Part shown: one piece after another, positions 27,387-34,867 of the stretch | How positions within the stretch are numbered: the first letter of the stretch is position 1 | Layout: each line of letters opens with the position of its first letter | From: an uncultured Bacilli bacterium | GTDB lineage: Bacteria; Bacillota_I; Bacilli_A; RF39; UBA660 | DNA: 39,149 nucleotides | Reading direction: 5' to 3' | Assembly (NCBI GenBank): GCA_944358435.1 | Contig: CALVRD010000005.1 | Span: 1-39,149, forward strand | The notes under the pieces: generated by a model | What the model was told of the DNA's origin: nothing | Seen by the model: only the letters and a program-made list of their open reading frames with translations | Databases searched by the model: none | Made by a program: the position numbers and the translations under genes

Positions 27387-28440
27387 TATACTTATTAATA
27401 GTAATCTCTGGAAAATAGTATTTAATAATGCCTACATAGTCACATCCGTTTTTAGCAAGTTCATTAGCTCCAAAAATGCTTAGTCCCATAAAATATCCCC
27501 AACCTTTATTAATAAACTTAATATTATTCCTATTTACAATTATAGTAATTGCTCTAGATTTTAAGTCAAGCAACCTAACTAAATCCTCAACAATAAATAT
27601 AGAATTATCTATTTGCAGTTTACTAATAAATCCATATTCATCAGTATCAATAACTTGAAATTTACTATCAGCTGTAATATTAGTATGCAATAATTTACTA
27701 ATTTCCGCATAAGTAAAATCTTTAATATTTATATAGTAAGGAGCCGCTAAATCCCATAAACTAGACACACTAGATAAATACCCATATTTAGAAGAACTAA
27801 TTGTTCTACCATCATTAGAATAATGAATAAAAGGCAATGTATAATATTGTTTAAAACTGGTAAATAAACAATCAGTTTGCTCTATCGCTAAACTAAGTAG
27901 ATTATAAACATCTTGGTAATTATTAATCCAACTAAGTTTATAATATGATATTGGCCTATAAGAACAAAACTCATTAAAAGCCATTATAACTCGTTTTTCA
28001 CTCATTTCTTTAAAAGCATAAGAACGATACAAAACACAAAGAGATTTTAACGTTTCAAGTTCAAGACCAGGTATATAAATAGCAGCTAATACACCAAGTA
28101 AATATTCCTTTAAAGTAATTTCAATTAATGCCTTATTATCAAGTTTAACATTAATAAAATACTGGTCATTAGAGTAATATAAATCTTCTTTTAATACCTC
28201 TATTTCTTCACTATTATTACTTATATCAAGACTCTTAACTACAATTCCATCTATAACTAAATAAACTTTATTCCCATTATAATTAATATCATTATTCTTA
28301 ATAAAATTCTTAGTACGCCTAGTCATCTCTTTATCACTAGTTTTAAGACCTAATTCTTTTGAAAACTCATACGTCATTGTTAAATATAAGTACAAAATAT
28401 CTTCAAATCCATTATTTCTAATTTCATATTTATAAAACAT
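27370..28440 (-). CDS. SpoIID-like protein lacking catalytic residues
   Basis: A 356-residue protein whose residues 108-350 follow the SpoIID/LytB plan: a LKEYLLGVLAAIYIP block (SpoIID: LEEYLxGVVAAEMP), LYRSYAFKEM, GRTISSSKYGYLSSVSSLWD, and KGWGYFMGLSIFGANELAKNG (SpoIID: GWGHGVGMSQYGA). The catalytic Glu of AAEMP is Ile121, and the His of GWGHG is Tyr. No signal peptide or membrane anchor is visible; the first 100 residues (MFYKYEIRNNGFEDILYLYL) are a separate domain. It therefore should not be a working lytic transglycosylase and may be cytosolic. AGGTGAT precedes the ATG. It lies 53 bases after the zinc-phospholipase-like gene. Confidence 0.8.
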   Translation of the reverse strand: MFYKYEIRNNGFEDILYLYLTMTYEFSKELGLKTSDKEMTRRTKNFIKNNDINYNGNKVYLVIDGIVVKSLDISNNSEEIEVLKEDLYYSNDQYFINVKLDNKALIEITLKEYLLGVLAAIYIPGLELETLKSLCVLYRSYAFKEMSEKRVIMAFNEFCSYRPISYYKLSWINNYQDVYNLLSLAIEQTDCLFTSFKQYYTLPFIHYSNDGRTISSSKYGYLSSVSSLWDLAAPYYINIKDFTYAEISKLLHTNITADSKFQVIDTDEYGFISKLQIDNSIFIVEDLVRLLDLKSRAITIIVNRNNIKFINKGWGYFMGLSIFGANELAKNGCDYVGIIKYYFPEITINKYIKELP

Positions 28441-28493
28441 ATTATCACCTAAAATTAGTATGATAATTATTTTAATAAATATACAAAAAGAAC

Positions 28494-29465
28494 TTAAAAT
28501 TCAAAATATTTAAGTTCCCTCTTATCTTCACAGTCTAAACCTGTAAGATAGCTCTTATTAGTAAATATTTTTTCTAATTCAATTTCTTTTCCATTTATAT
28601 AATCAAAGCTAGCACAAACTAATACTTTAGTTTCTTTTAATGCTTTTAAATATAAATCAAGAAAACTCTCCTGACTTGTCATTCTATATATACAAGGATT
28701 TCTCCAAGTTTTATGATCTTCATTTAAAAAGTTATGTCTATCAACTAAAGGATAATTATAACTAATAGCTTCAAATCTAAACATTCTTCGACTAGTAAAG
28801 GTATCAATTAATTTATAAAAATTCTTTTTAACTCCATAAGGATCTCTTCTAAATAGCATTAAAAAACTCTCCATTTGTTTTAATGACTTAAAATATATTT
28901 TATCCATATTTTTCAATCCAAAAGTATCATAAAATGTATTAGCAATAGTATTATTTAAACCCTCTGAAAAATTATTTTTATCAAAACAAAATTTTTTAAT
29001 ATTAAATTTATATGGATTAATATTTTCTCTTCGACGAACCATATCATTATCTAAAAATGTTTCCATAAAAACATGAACATTATTATATTTATATGTTGTC
29101 TTATCATACTTATTAAATAGTCCTGTTTTATAGTAAATATAAGGATGTATAGTAGAATCTAATTCATAATGGCATATAGTACCAATCAGAAAAGAACAAA
29201 CATCTATATCGTTACCTAAGTTATTATCTTTAATATAATTAATTAAGTTAATAAAAAATTCTTGACTTTTATTTTCATGAAAATAGTCACAAAACGTTCT
29301 AACTTTTTTGCCAGGTAAAATACTAAACAAATTATAAAACATCAATGAATCCATACTTAGCCCAAACATTTTTAATCTTTCAGGACTAATATTTTCCTTT
29401 ATACCCTTTGGCAAAATATCATAGACGTCGTTGGCAAAATAAGAATGAACAATAGTAGCCGGCAT
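28494..29465 (-). CDS. Zinc-dependent phospholipase C-fold protein
   Basis: A 323-residue protein of the zn_dep_PLPC (phospholipase C/P1 nuclease) class found widely in Bacillota. It starts MPATIVHSYFANDVYD, then KMFGLSMDSLMFYNLFS, DYFHENKSQEFF, and GTICHYELDSTIHPYIYYKTG; the histidines and aspartates of these segments (H7, D59-like, H in YFHE, HYELD, H in THP) are the expected metal ligands. There is no signal peptide, so it probably acts in the cytosol, unlike secreted phospholipases. True substrate unknown. It is first of a two-gene minus-strand unit with the SpoIID-like gene. Confidence 0.83.
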   Translation of the reverse strand: MPATIVHSYFANDVYDILPKGIKENISPERLKMFGLSMDSLMFYNLFSILPGKKVRTFCDYFHENKSQEFFINLINYIKDNNLGNDIDVCSFLIGTICHYELDSTIHPYIYYKTGLFNKYDKTTYKYNNVHVFMETFLDNDMVRRRENINPYKFNIKKFCFDKNNFSEGLNNTIANTFYDTFGLKNMDKIYFKSLKQMESFLMLFRRDPYGVKKNFYKLIDTFTSRRMFRFEAISYNYPLVDRHNFLNEDHKTWRNPCIYRMTSQESFLDLYLKALKETKVLVCASFDYINGKEIELEKIFTNKSYLTGLDCEDKRELKYFEF

Positions 29466-29487
29466 AAATTACCCACTCTCCTCATAT

Positions 29488-29516
29488 AAAATATTTGAAA
29501 CATTTCATCCAATCAA
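29488..29516 (-). promoter_or_regulatory. Putative promoter of the minus-strand pair
   Basis: On the minus strand TTGATT (29516-29511), 17-base spacer, TATTTT (29493-29488), 22 bases before the 29465 start. Confidence 0.5.
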
Positions 29517-29585
29517 ATCAATAAAATTATACCATACATTTTCATAATTTTTTCACATTTTTCACATACTTTTAATAAGATAGTA

Positions 29586-29594
29586 TGTTATAAT
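29586..29594 (+). promoter_or_regulatory. Extended -10 promoter of the Abi_2 gene
   Basis: TGT followed by TATAAT (29589-29594); no good -35 box. The start codon is only 17 bases after the -10 box, so the leader is about 10 nt. Confidence 0.6.
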
Positions 29595-29611
29595 CAATAC
29601 AAGGTGAGAAT

Positions 29612-30562
29612 ATGATAGAAAAAAAATTTAAAAACTTAGATGAACAAGTAGAAATATTTAAACATAAAGGTCTTGTAATTAAAGATGAAAAGTATGTTAA
29701 AGAAATATTATTAAGAGAAAACTATTTCTTTTTAAATGGATATCGACATTTGTTTTTTAAATCTGAACAAGATAAAACATTTATAAATGGAACTAGATTT
29801 GAAGAAATGTATAGTCTATTTTTATTTGATCGAGCATTTCGTAATATTATATTTAAATATTTATTAGTAATTGAAAATAATTTAAAATCAATAACTTCTT
29901 ACCAATTATCTAAAAAGTATGGATATCGTGAAAGGGACTATCTAAAAGCTAAGAACTTTACACAAGCACCTGATAGGCAAAGACAAGTAAATGACTTATT
30001 AAAGAAGATGAAACGTCAAATAAGAGTTAATGGTCCACAACATACTGCTACATCACACTATGCAACTAATTATGGATATATACCACTATGGATTTTGGTT
30101 AAAGTCTTATCATTTGGAATAGTAAGTGAAATGATTTCTATCTTAAAACCAGAAGATCAAAAAGATATTAGTGATATTTATGGAATTAATACTAATGAAT
30201 TTGTTGACTATTTACCACTACTTGCTAACTACAGAAATCTTTGTGCTCATGAGGATATTTTATATGAAAATAGGACACAAAAAGCAATTGATGACACAAT
30301 TTATCATAAATTATTAAATATTCCACGTAATGAAGATGGATATAAGTATGGTAAAAATGATTTATTTGCATTAATAATTATTATGAAACAAATGTTATCA
30401 AAGACTGAATTTAAAAATATGACTATTGAATTAGAAAATGTTATTCAAACGTTAAACTATAATTTAACCACTATAAAGATTGATAAAGTCCTAAATAGAA
30501 TGGGCTTTCCATTAAACTGGGCTGATCTTGCTAAAATCGAAAGGAGTAATCTAGATGAATAA
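29612..30562 (+). CDS. Abi_2-family HEPN protein (AbiD/AbiF-like)
   Basis: A 316-residue protein of the Abi_2 family, which includes AbiD and AbiF phage-abortive-infection proteins. Family blocks seen: LDEQVEIFKHKGLVI, LLRENYFFLNGYRHLF, FDRAFRNIIFKYLLVIENNLK, PLWILVKVLSFGIVSEM and the HEPN motif R208-x4-H213 in YRNLCAHED. HEPN proteins of this kind act as RNases that arrest growth on phage infection. AAGGTGAG precedes the ATG. It overlaps the HtrA protease gene by eight bases, an unusual partner. It could instead be a stand-alone toxin-like gene; the antiphage role is from family knowledge. Confidence 0.88.
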   Translation: MIEKKFKNLDEQVEIFKHKGLVIKDEKYVKEILLRENYFFLNGYRHLFFKSEQDKTFINGTRFEEMYSLFLFDRAFRNIIFKYLLVIENNLKSITSYQLSKKYGYRERDYLKAKNFTQAPDRQRQVNDLLKKMKRQIRVNGPQHTATSHYATNYGYIPLWILVKVLSFGIVSEMISILKPEDQKDISDIYGINTNEFVDYLPLLANYRNLCAHEDILYENRTQKAIDDTIYHKLLNIPRNEDGYKYGKNDLFALIIIMKQMLSKTEFKNMTIELENVIQTLNYNLTTIKIDKVLNRMGFPLNWADLAKIERSNLDE

Positions 30563-31667
30563 GAAAAATAAAAGTGATTTAAAACAAATTGGAATAATTA
30601 TTTTCTCATTTGTAATTGGAGGTATAGTAACACTATCGATATTAAAGTGGACTCCAATATTAAGTGAAGTAATTGGAACTGGTAGTAATACAGTTATTAC
30701 AAAAAATGGAACACAAATATATGAAAAAACTTCTCTTGCTGCTTCAGTTGAAAAGATTTATGATGCTGTTGTAGTTGTAGAGGGATATGTTAAAGATAAT
30801 TTGGCATCAACTGGAACAGGATTTGTTTATAAAGTTGATGATAAATATGGCTACTTACTAACAAATCACCATGTAATAGAAGACATGGACAAAGTAGATG
30901 TTATAATGACTAATGAAAAAAAGGTAGAAGCGACTGTTTTAGGCAGTGACCAATATTTAGATTTAGCAGTATTACGTATTGATAAGGAAAATGTAAGTTT
31001 AGTTGCTACTATTGGAAGCAGTGAAGACATGAATTTAGGAGATACTATTTTTACAGTAGGTTCCCCTATGGGATATGACTATCGAGGTAGTGTTACATCT
31101 GGAATTTTATCTGGAAAAGATCGAATGGTTTCTGTAGCAGTATCAGGTGCTAATAACGATTGGATAATGCGTGTACTACAGATGGATGCTTCTATTAATC
31201 CCGGAAACAGTGGTGGACCATTATTAAATGTTAATGGAGAAGTAATTGGAATTTGTTCATTAAAGTTAGTTGATGATAAAATTGAAGGAATGGGATTTGC
31301 AATTCCTATTGAATATGCTATGAGTCATGCCGAGACTCTAGAAAAAGGAGAAAGTATTAATTGGCCAGTATTAGGTATTAGTATGACTAATGTAACTGAC
31401 GCTTCATCATTAAGATATTATGGTATAAGTCTTGATAAAAATATAAAAGAAGGTACTGTAATTCTTGAAATTGTTGTTGACAGCGGTGCCGATCGAGCCG
31501 GCCTTAAAAAGGGTGATGTCATTACAAAAATTAATGGTCAAGAAACAAAAGATAGTGCATATTTAAGATATGAATTATATCAATATCAAGCTGGTGACAC
31601 TATTGAAGTGACTTTTGTAAGAGGTAAAAAAGAACAGACTGTAAAAGTAAAACTTGGTTCAAATTAA
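30555..31667 (+). CDS. htrA: HtrA/DegP-like serine protease
   Basis: A 370-residue membrane-anchored S1C protease with one PDZ domain. A transmembrane helix lies at about residues 11-30 (QIGIIIFSFVIGGIVTLSIL), so the protease faces outside. The triad is H106 (LLTNHHVIED), D136 (LDLAVL) and S219 (NPGNSGGPL). The PDZ domain starts near 265, with DSGADRAGLKKGDVITKING. It degrades or refolds damaged envelope proteins. Its ATG at 30555 lies within the end of the Abi_2 gene after AAAGGAG, so expression is coupled. Confidence 0.93.
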   Translation: MNKKNKSDLKQIGIIIFSFVIGGIVTLSILKWTPILSEVIGTGSNTVITKNGTQIYEKTSLAASVEKIYDAVVVVEGYVKDNLASTGTGFVYKVDDKYGYLLTNHHVIEDMDKVDVIMTNEKKVEATVLGSDQYLDLAVLRIDKENVSLVATIGSSEDMNLGDTIFTVGSPMGYDYRGSVTSGILSGKDRMVSVAVSGANNDWIMRVLQMDASINPGNSGGPLLNVNGEVIGICSLKLVDDKIEGMGFAIPIEYAMSHAETLEKGESINWPVLGISMTNVTDASSLRYYGISLDKNIKEGTVILEIVVDSGADRAGLKKGDVITKINGQETKDSAYLRYELYQYQAGDTIEVTFVRGKKEQTVKVKLGSN

Positions 31668-31715
31668 AATTTTAAATTGCAAATAAAAGTTTATTAATAA
31701 GAACTGTAAAAATAG

Positions 31716-31743
31716 TTTACTAAATATCAATTAATGGTATAAT
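31716..31743 (+). promoter_or_regulatory. Putative promoter of the prs leader
   Basis: TATAAT at 31738-31743, with a weak TTTACT at 31716-31721, spacer 16. It lies upstream of the 28-codon ORF. Confidence 0.5.
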
Positions 31744-31762
31744 TATCTTAGGAGATGATTAT

Positions 31763-31849
31763 ATGACAAAGATAGCTAAAGAATATTTCAAGAATATATT
31801 TATTGGAAGCCTTAGCTTCTTAAATTTGTCATATATTCATCTTAATTAA
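31763..31849 (+). CDS. Small leader ORF, 28 codons
   Basis: AGGAGATGATT precedes an ATG that opens MTKIAKEYFKNIFIGSLSFL and ends YIHLN before TAA. It has a promoter-like element ahead of it and a terminator-like hairpin six bases after it, before the PRPP-synthetase-like gene. GAAGC (31806-31810) / GCTTC (31815-31819) form a hairpin within it. There is no run of one codon type, so classical amino-acid attenuation is not obvious. It could be a leader peptide or a small membrane-active protein. Confidence 0.5.
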   Translation: MTKIAKEYFKNIFIGSLSFLNLSYIHLN

Positions 31850-31853
31850 GTAA

Positions 31854-31875
31854 GGGAAGATTTATCTTCCTTTTT
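31854..31875 (+). terminator. Terminator-like hairpin before the PRPP-synthetase gene
   Basis: GGAAGA (31855-31860) pairs with TCTTCC (31865-31870) around TTTA, then TTTTT. It is 25 bases before the next start, so it could be an attenuator. GGAAG at 31805-31809 could pair with the 3' arm instead. Confidence 0.65.
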
Positions 31876-31899
31876 ATGTTGTTTTAGTAGGAGGTATTC

Positions 31900-33015
31900 A
31901 TGGAATTAGAAAAAAACAATCTACGTTTAATAGTAATGGACAATTTTGCAGATTTTGGTAAAAAAGTGGATGAACACCTAAAGAAAATGCGTGGAATAAC
32001 TGATAAAAATTTTAGCTTTATTGTCCCAATTAGATTAAGTCGCTTTGCTAGTGGAGAAGCAAAAGCAGAAATTTTAGAAAGTATAAGAGCTAAAGACGTT
32101 TTTATTTTAACTGATGTTACTAATTATAGTTGCACATATAAAATGCACGGCTTTATTAATCACAAGAGCCCAGATGACCATTTTCAGGATTTAAAACGTG
32201 TAATTTCCGCGATGGATGGTGGTGCATCATCTATCAGTATAGTTATGCCGTTTTTATATGAGAGTCGTCAGCATAAAAGAAAAGGACGGGAATCAATAGA
32301 TAGCTCTATGGCACTCCATGAATTAGAGCATATGGATGTTAATTCAATTATCACTTTTGATGCTCATGATCCTAATATTCGAAATGCACTTCATCACTGC
32401 TCATTCGATAATTTATATTCAACATATTCAATTCTAAAAGATTTTATTGAAAAAGAAAAAATTGATTTTGAAAATCTTTTAGTAGTTAGTCCTGATACCG
32501 GTGCCGTTGATAGAGCAATCTACTATGCCGATATGTTGGGAACAGATGTTGGTATTTATCATAAAAGAAGAGATTATTCAAAAGTAGTCGATGGAAAAAA
32601 TCCTATTGTTGCTCATGAATATATGGGAGCTGATGTAAAGGATAAAAATGTAATTATTGTTGATGACATGATTGCATCAGGTCAATCAATGTTAGATGTT
32701 GCTGAGCAACTAAAATCTAAAGGCGCTAAGAATATCTATTTAATTGCTTCCTTTGCCTTATTTAGTGATGGTGAAAAAAGTATAGAAGCCTTTAATAATG
32801 CCTATAAGAATAAGTTATTCACGAAGTGCTATGCCAGTAATTTATCATATGTTCCAGAAGAAGTATTAAAACAAAAATGGTTTTGCTTAGCAGATTGTTC
32901 TAAATATCTATCTAAATTGATAAGTACTCTAAATAATCATGAATCAATAAGCCCACTTTTAAATAGTAAAGAAAAGATTCTAGCTAAAATAGCCGAAGTT
33001 AAGAGAGATAACTAA
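31900..33015 (+). CDS. prs: Ribose-phosphate pyrophosphokinase-like protein
   Basis: A 371-residue PRPP-synthetase homolog, about 50 residues longer than the classical enzyme. Two phosphoribosyltransferase-type domains are recognisable: RFASGEAKAEI (flexible, substrate-contact region), ITFDAHDPNIRNALH (the usual DLH segment), VVSPDTGAVDRAIYYAD and the PRPP-binding loop VIIVDDMIASGQSM near residue 255. It should make PRPP from ribose 5-phosphate and ATP for nucleotide synthesis. DDMIASG differs from the usual DDMIDTAG, so activity or regulation may differ. TAGGAGGTA precedes the ATG; a strong terminator follows. Confidence 0.87.
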   Translation: MELEKNNLRLIVMDNFADFGKKVDEHLKKMRGITDKNFSFIVPIRLSRFASGEAKAEILESIRAKDVFILTDVTNYSCTYKMHGFINHKSPDDHFQDLKRVISAMDGGASSISIVMPFLYESRQHKRKGRESIDSSMALHELEHMDVNSIITFDAHDPNIRNALHHCSFDNLYSTYSILKDFIEKEKIDFENLLVVSPDTGAVDRAIYYADMLGTDVGIYHKRRDYSKVVDGKNPIVAHEYMGADVKDKNVIIVDDMIASGQSMLDVAEQLKSKGAKNIYLIASFALFSDGEKSIEAFNNAYKNKLFTKCYASNLSYVPEEVLKQKWFCLADCSKYLSKLISTLNNHESISPLLNSKEKILAKIAEVKRDN

Positions 33016-33018
33016 AGA

Positions 33019-33051
33019 AAAAATCACAGTATTCTAAAAACTGTGATTTTT
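33019..33051 (+). terminator. Terminator of the PRPP-synthetase gene
   Basis: AAAAATCACAGT (33019-33030) pairs with ACTGTGATTTTT (33040-33051); A/T-symmetrical, so it may work from both sides. Confidence 0.92.
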
Positions 33052-33054
33052 AAC

Positions 33055-33090
33055 AAACAAAAAAACATAATCCTGACAAAATCATGTTTT
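33055..33090 (-). terminator. Minus-strand terminator for the 33.2-33.4 kb RNA
   Basis: On the minus strand AAAACATGAT (33090-33081) pairs with ATTATGTTTT (33071-33062, one G-U), and the T run continues to 33059. It would end a minus-strand transcript coming from the promoter at 33443. Confidence 0.7.
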
Positions 33091-33187
33091 CGAGTTTTTA
33101 AAATGGAAAACTACAAAGTAATTAATTATCTACACCGTTTCTTGATACAATTATGTATCCAAGAAACATAATAATTCAAATTACAAA

Positions 33188-33408
33188 ATCTAAGTAAATG
33201 TCAGTACCTAGACGTAGCACCCTATTAACTGTGAGTTGCATCTCTCACTACGTACGCACCCTTAGATAGTAATAGGATATAGCCAAAGCTCATCACTCAA
33301 CTAACTTTCCAACGGCTTTCGCTAAAACAATAGCTATCGACCAACCAACCCAGCAATGCAATACGATACGCATAAACACGCCTGTCGATTATATTTCATA
33401 TCTAAGTT
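33188..33408 (-). ncRNA. Candidate structured noncoding RNA, about 220 nt core
   Basis: No protein frame fits here on either strand, but the G+C content is clearly above the flanks and long-range complementarities are many (plus-strand positions): 33384-33390 with 33336-33341; hairpin 33356-33373; 33315-33324 with 33280-33289 (9 of 10 pairs); 33270-33276 with 33221-33227 (7 bp) enclosing hairpin 33244-33248/33231-33235. Two crossing pairs are possible: 33248-33253 with 33212-33217, and 33261-33267 with either 33400-33406 or 33188-33194. GCGAAAGC, a stable GNRA-type loop, appears only in the minus sense. A minus-strand promoter ends seven bases before the start and a terminator lies at 33055-33090; a 12-bp hairpin at 33137-33167 lies between. 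It lacks tmRNA, RNase P and SRP landmarks. The family is unassigned. Confidence 0.62.
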
Positions 33409-33414
33409 AATATC

Positions 33415-33443
33415 ATAATATCATATAGTTAAGAGTAGTGCAA
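33415..33443 (-). promoter_or_regulatory. Strong minus-strand promoter of the ncRNA
   Basis: Minus strand: TTGCAC (33443-33438), exactly 17 bases, TATTAT (33420-33415) preceded by TGA, an extended -10. Predicted start near 33408. Confidence 0.78.
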
Positions 33444-33589
33444 GGGATTTTTTACAAAAAAGTAATAAAATTGTAAAAAAATCACTTAATTATAATATAA
33501 TAAATACATTTATTTAAGATTTATTATGAAGAATGTGCTATAAAACTATAAATGCGACATTAATCAGCCGAAAAAATGTTTTAATAAGA

Positions 33590-34179
33590 ATTACTGCAAG
33601 CATGGTAGCCAAATATGTATAGTTCCTTAACTATATTAAGATAATTATACACTTGACAGCAGTATAATTAATAACTTAGTCAACGTTATTAAAGAAGTAT
33701 GTAAAAATGGATACAAGGTGCTATTATTTAGTAATTTTAAAACTGTTATTGATAGAGTAAAAAATGTATTTGATAATAATATTACTAGTTATGCCATTGA
33801 TGGAAAGATATAAAGCAAGAGAAGACAAGAATAGGTTGATAAGTTTAATACAAATGATACTAACGTATTTTTAATAACTTTAAAAGCTAAAGATACTGGA
33901 ATTAACTTATCTTGTGCCGATATAGCAATTCATTTAGATATGTGGTGGAATCCATAGATTAAACATCAAGCAACTGATAGAACCCATAGAATTAGACAAA
34001 AAATGTAGTAGAAGTAATCAAATTTATTATCAAAAAAACAATTGAAGAACGTAGTGTTAAACTTCAAGAAAAAACGTAGGCTAAGGGATCAAATAATTGA
34101 AGATGGAGATAGAAATAAAAATTTTATTTCTAAACTTACAGTTGATGATATTAAGAAATTGTTATCATTTGAAAAATAA
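33590..34179 (+). pseudogene. SNF2-family helicase, decayed C-terminal half
   Basis: The plus strand reads as the second RecA-like domain of a SNF2/Swi2 helicase, broken by several stops and at least two frameshifts. Pieces in order: DNYTLDSSIINNLVNVIKEV, GYKVLLFSNF, then VDKFNTNDTNVFLITLKAKD, TGINLSCADIAIHLDMWWNP, then TAG, IKHQATDRTHRIRQ, a frameshift, VVEVIKFIIKKTIEER, a second frameshift, DQIIEDGDRNKNFISKL and VDDIKKLLSFEK to TAA. The RecA-like DRxHRIxQ motif is recognisable. The N-terminal half is gone. This is an old pseudogene. Confidence 0.85.
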
Positions 34180-34346
34180 GAATAGCTATGTTAATTAAAA
34201 TATAGATAAATTATATTTTTGATCATAGCGTAAAAAAAGCAATAATTAGAAAATAAAATTATACTATGCTAAAAAACATAATTAAATTAATAATAAAGTT
34301 AAAGAACCAATTTAAATTCCTTTCATATCATAGTATAGGTGATAAA

Positions 34347-34403
34347 ATGTATGACAGAAACCCTAAAAAAGTAGTTATTGATTCTGGACATGGGGGATAC
34401 TGA
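34347..34403 (+). pseudogene. Amidase_3 N-terminal fragment
   Basis: After AGGTGAT an ATG opens MYDRNPKKVVIDSGHGGY and stops at TGA. KVVIDxGHGG is the start of an N-acetylmuramoyl-L-alanine amidase (zinc His in GHGG); the rest is missing. A terminator follows at 34455. It is a relic, perhaps of a phage or duplicated lysin. Confidence 0.7.
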
Positions 34404-34454
34404 AAAATCCAAAAATAAAGAAATGGCTACAAAAACTAGTAAATAAAAGGATTT

Positions 34455-34482
34455 AGATGCTTTTTAAAAGTATCTTTTATTT
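34455..34482 (+). terminator. Terminator after the amidase relic
   Basis: AGATGCTT (34455-34462) pairs with AAGTATCT (34468-34475, one G-U), then TTTATTTTA. It isolates the following cassette from upstream transcription. Confidence 0.75.
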
Positions 34483-34514
34483 TATAAAAAAACGTTAGCA
34501 CTTATCTGTTTTTA

Positions 34515-34543
34515 TTGCTAATATAATAAATTTATGGTATATT
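34515..34543 (+). promoter_or_regulatory. Promoter of the MBL cassette leader
   Basis: TTGCTA (34515-34520), exactly 17 bases, TATATT (34538-34543) preceded by TGG (extended -10). Predicted start near 34550, some 318 nt before the first large gene. Confidence 0.72.
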
Positions 34544-34549
34544 CTTTTT

Positions 34550-34867
34550 GTAAGGATATGTGTCTTTTTGGACATAAAAAAATATGCTTTAAGGCAAACA
34601 AGCATATTTCCTTATTCGGTAGATATTAACTACCAACGAACTAAATCAAACAATTAAAAGAATGTTTGGAGAACTGATTGGAAAATGAAATCAATTCCTA
34701 ATATTATATTACACATTTTATTTAAGAATGTCAAATATTAAATTAGTAGTTTACATTTTACTTTCTTTTTTCAAACAGGGAAGGAGGTAAAATGTATTTT
34801 ATTTTGAATTGGTTTAATGTAGTAAATATCTACCTCTAATTTATTTTTTTGAGGAGGATTATATATT
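34550..34867 (+). promoter_or_regulatory. Long structured 5' leader
   Basis: Successive hairpins: AAATATGCTT (34580-34589) with AAGCATATTT (34600-34609); GGTAG (34618-34622) with CTACC (34630-34634), extended by TTC/GAA across a bulge; CAAACA (34647-34652) with TGTTTG (34663-34668); TGATT (34675-34679) with AATCA (34689-34693) plus GGA/TCC. Last, a 14-bp stem (34752-34765 with 34783-34796, two G-U pairs) buries the GGAGG and ATG of a 15-codon ORF. GAGGTA (34784-34789) could pair instead with TACCTC (34831-34836), just before a T-rich run. This looks like a regulatory leader, possibly with a separate small RNA. Confidence 0.55.
34792..34839 (+). CDS. Leader peptide ORF, 15 codons
   Basis: MYFILNWFNVVNIYL follows an excellent AAGGAGGT site. 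The site and start codon lie in the 14-bp hairpin (34752-34796). The stop is 28 bases before the MBL gene. Composition is very hydrophobic. Whether it is translated is unknown; the arrangement resembles translation-controlled leaders. Confidence 0.45.
   Translation: MYFILNWFNVVNIYL

Noticed and set aside
27370-28440. Evidence of sporulation from the SpoIID homolog and the CwlD-like amidase
   Set aside because: The SpoIID copy lacks catalytic residues and signal peptide, and Amidase_3 proteins are widespread; no other sporulation gene is in the window.
33188-33408. tmRNA or RNase P RNA on the minus strand
   Set aside because: A short AATCGACAGG recalls the tmRNA 5' region, but there is no GGGG acceptor strand, no T-arm GTTCGA or CCA end, and no tag frame; RNase P landmarks such as GAGGAAAGTC and ACAGAAA are absent.
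34580-34609. Intrinsic terminator in the leader
   Set aside because: The 10-bp stem is followed by CCTTA, not a T tract, so I treat it as leader structure.
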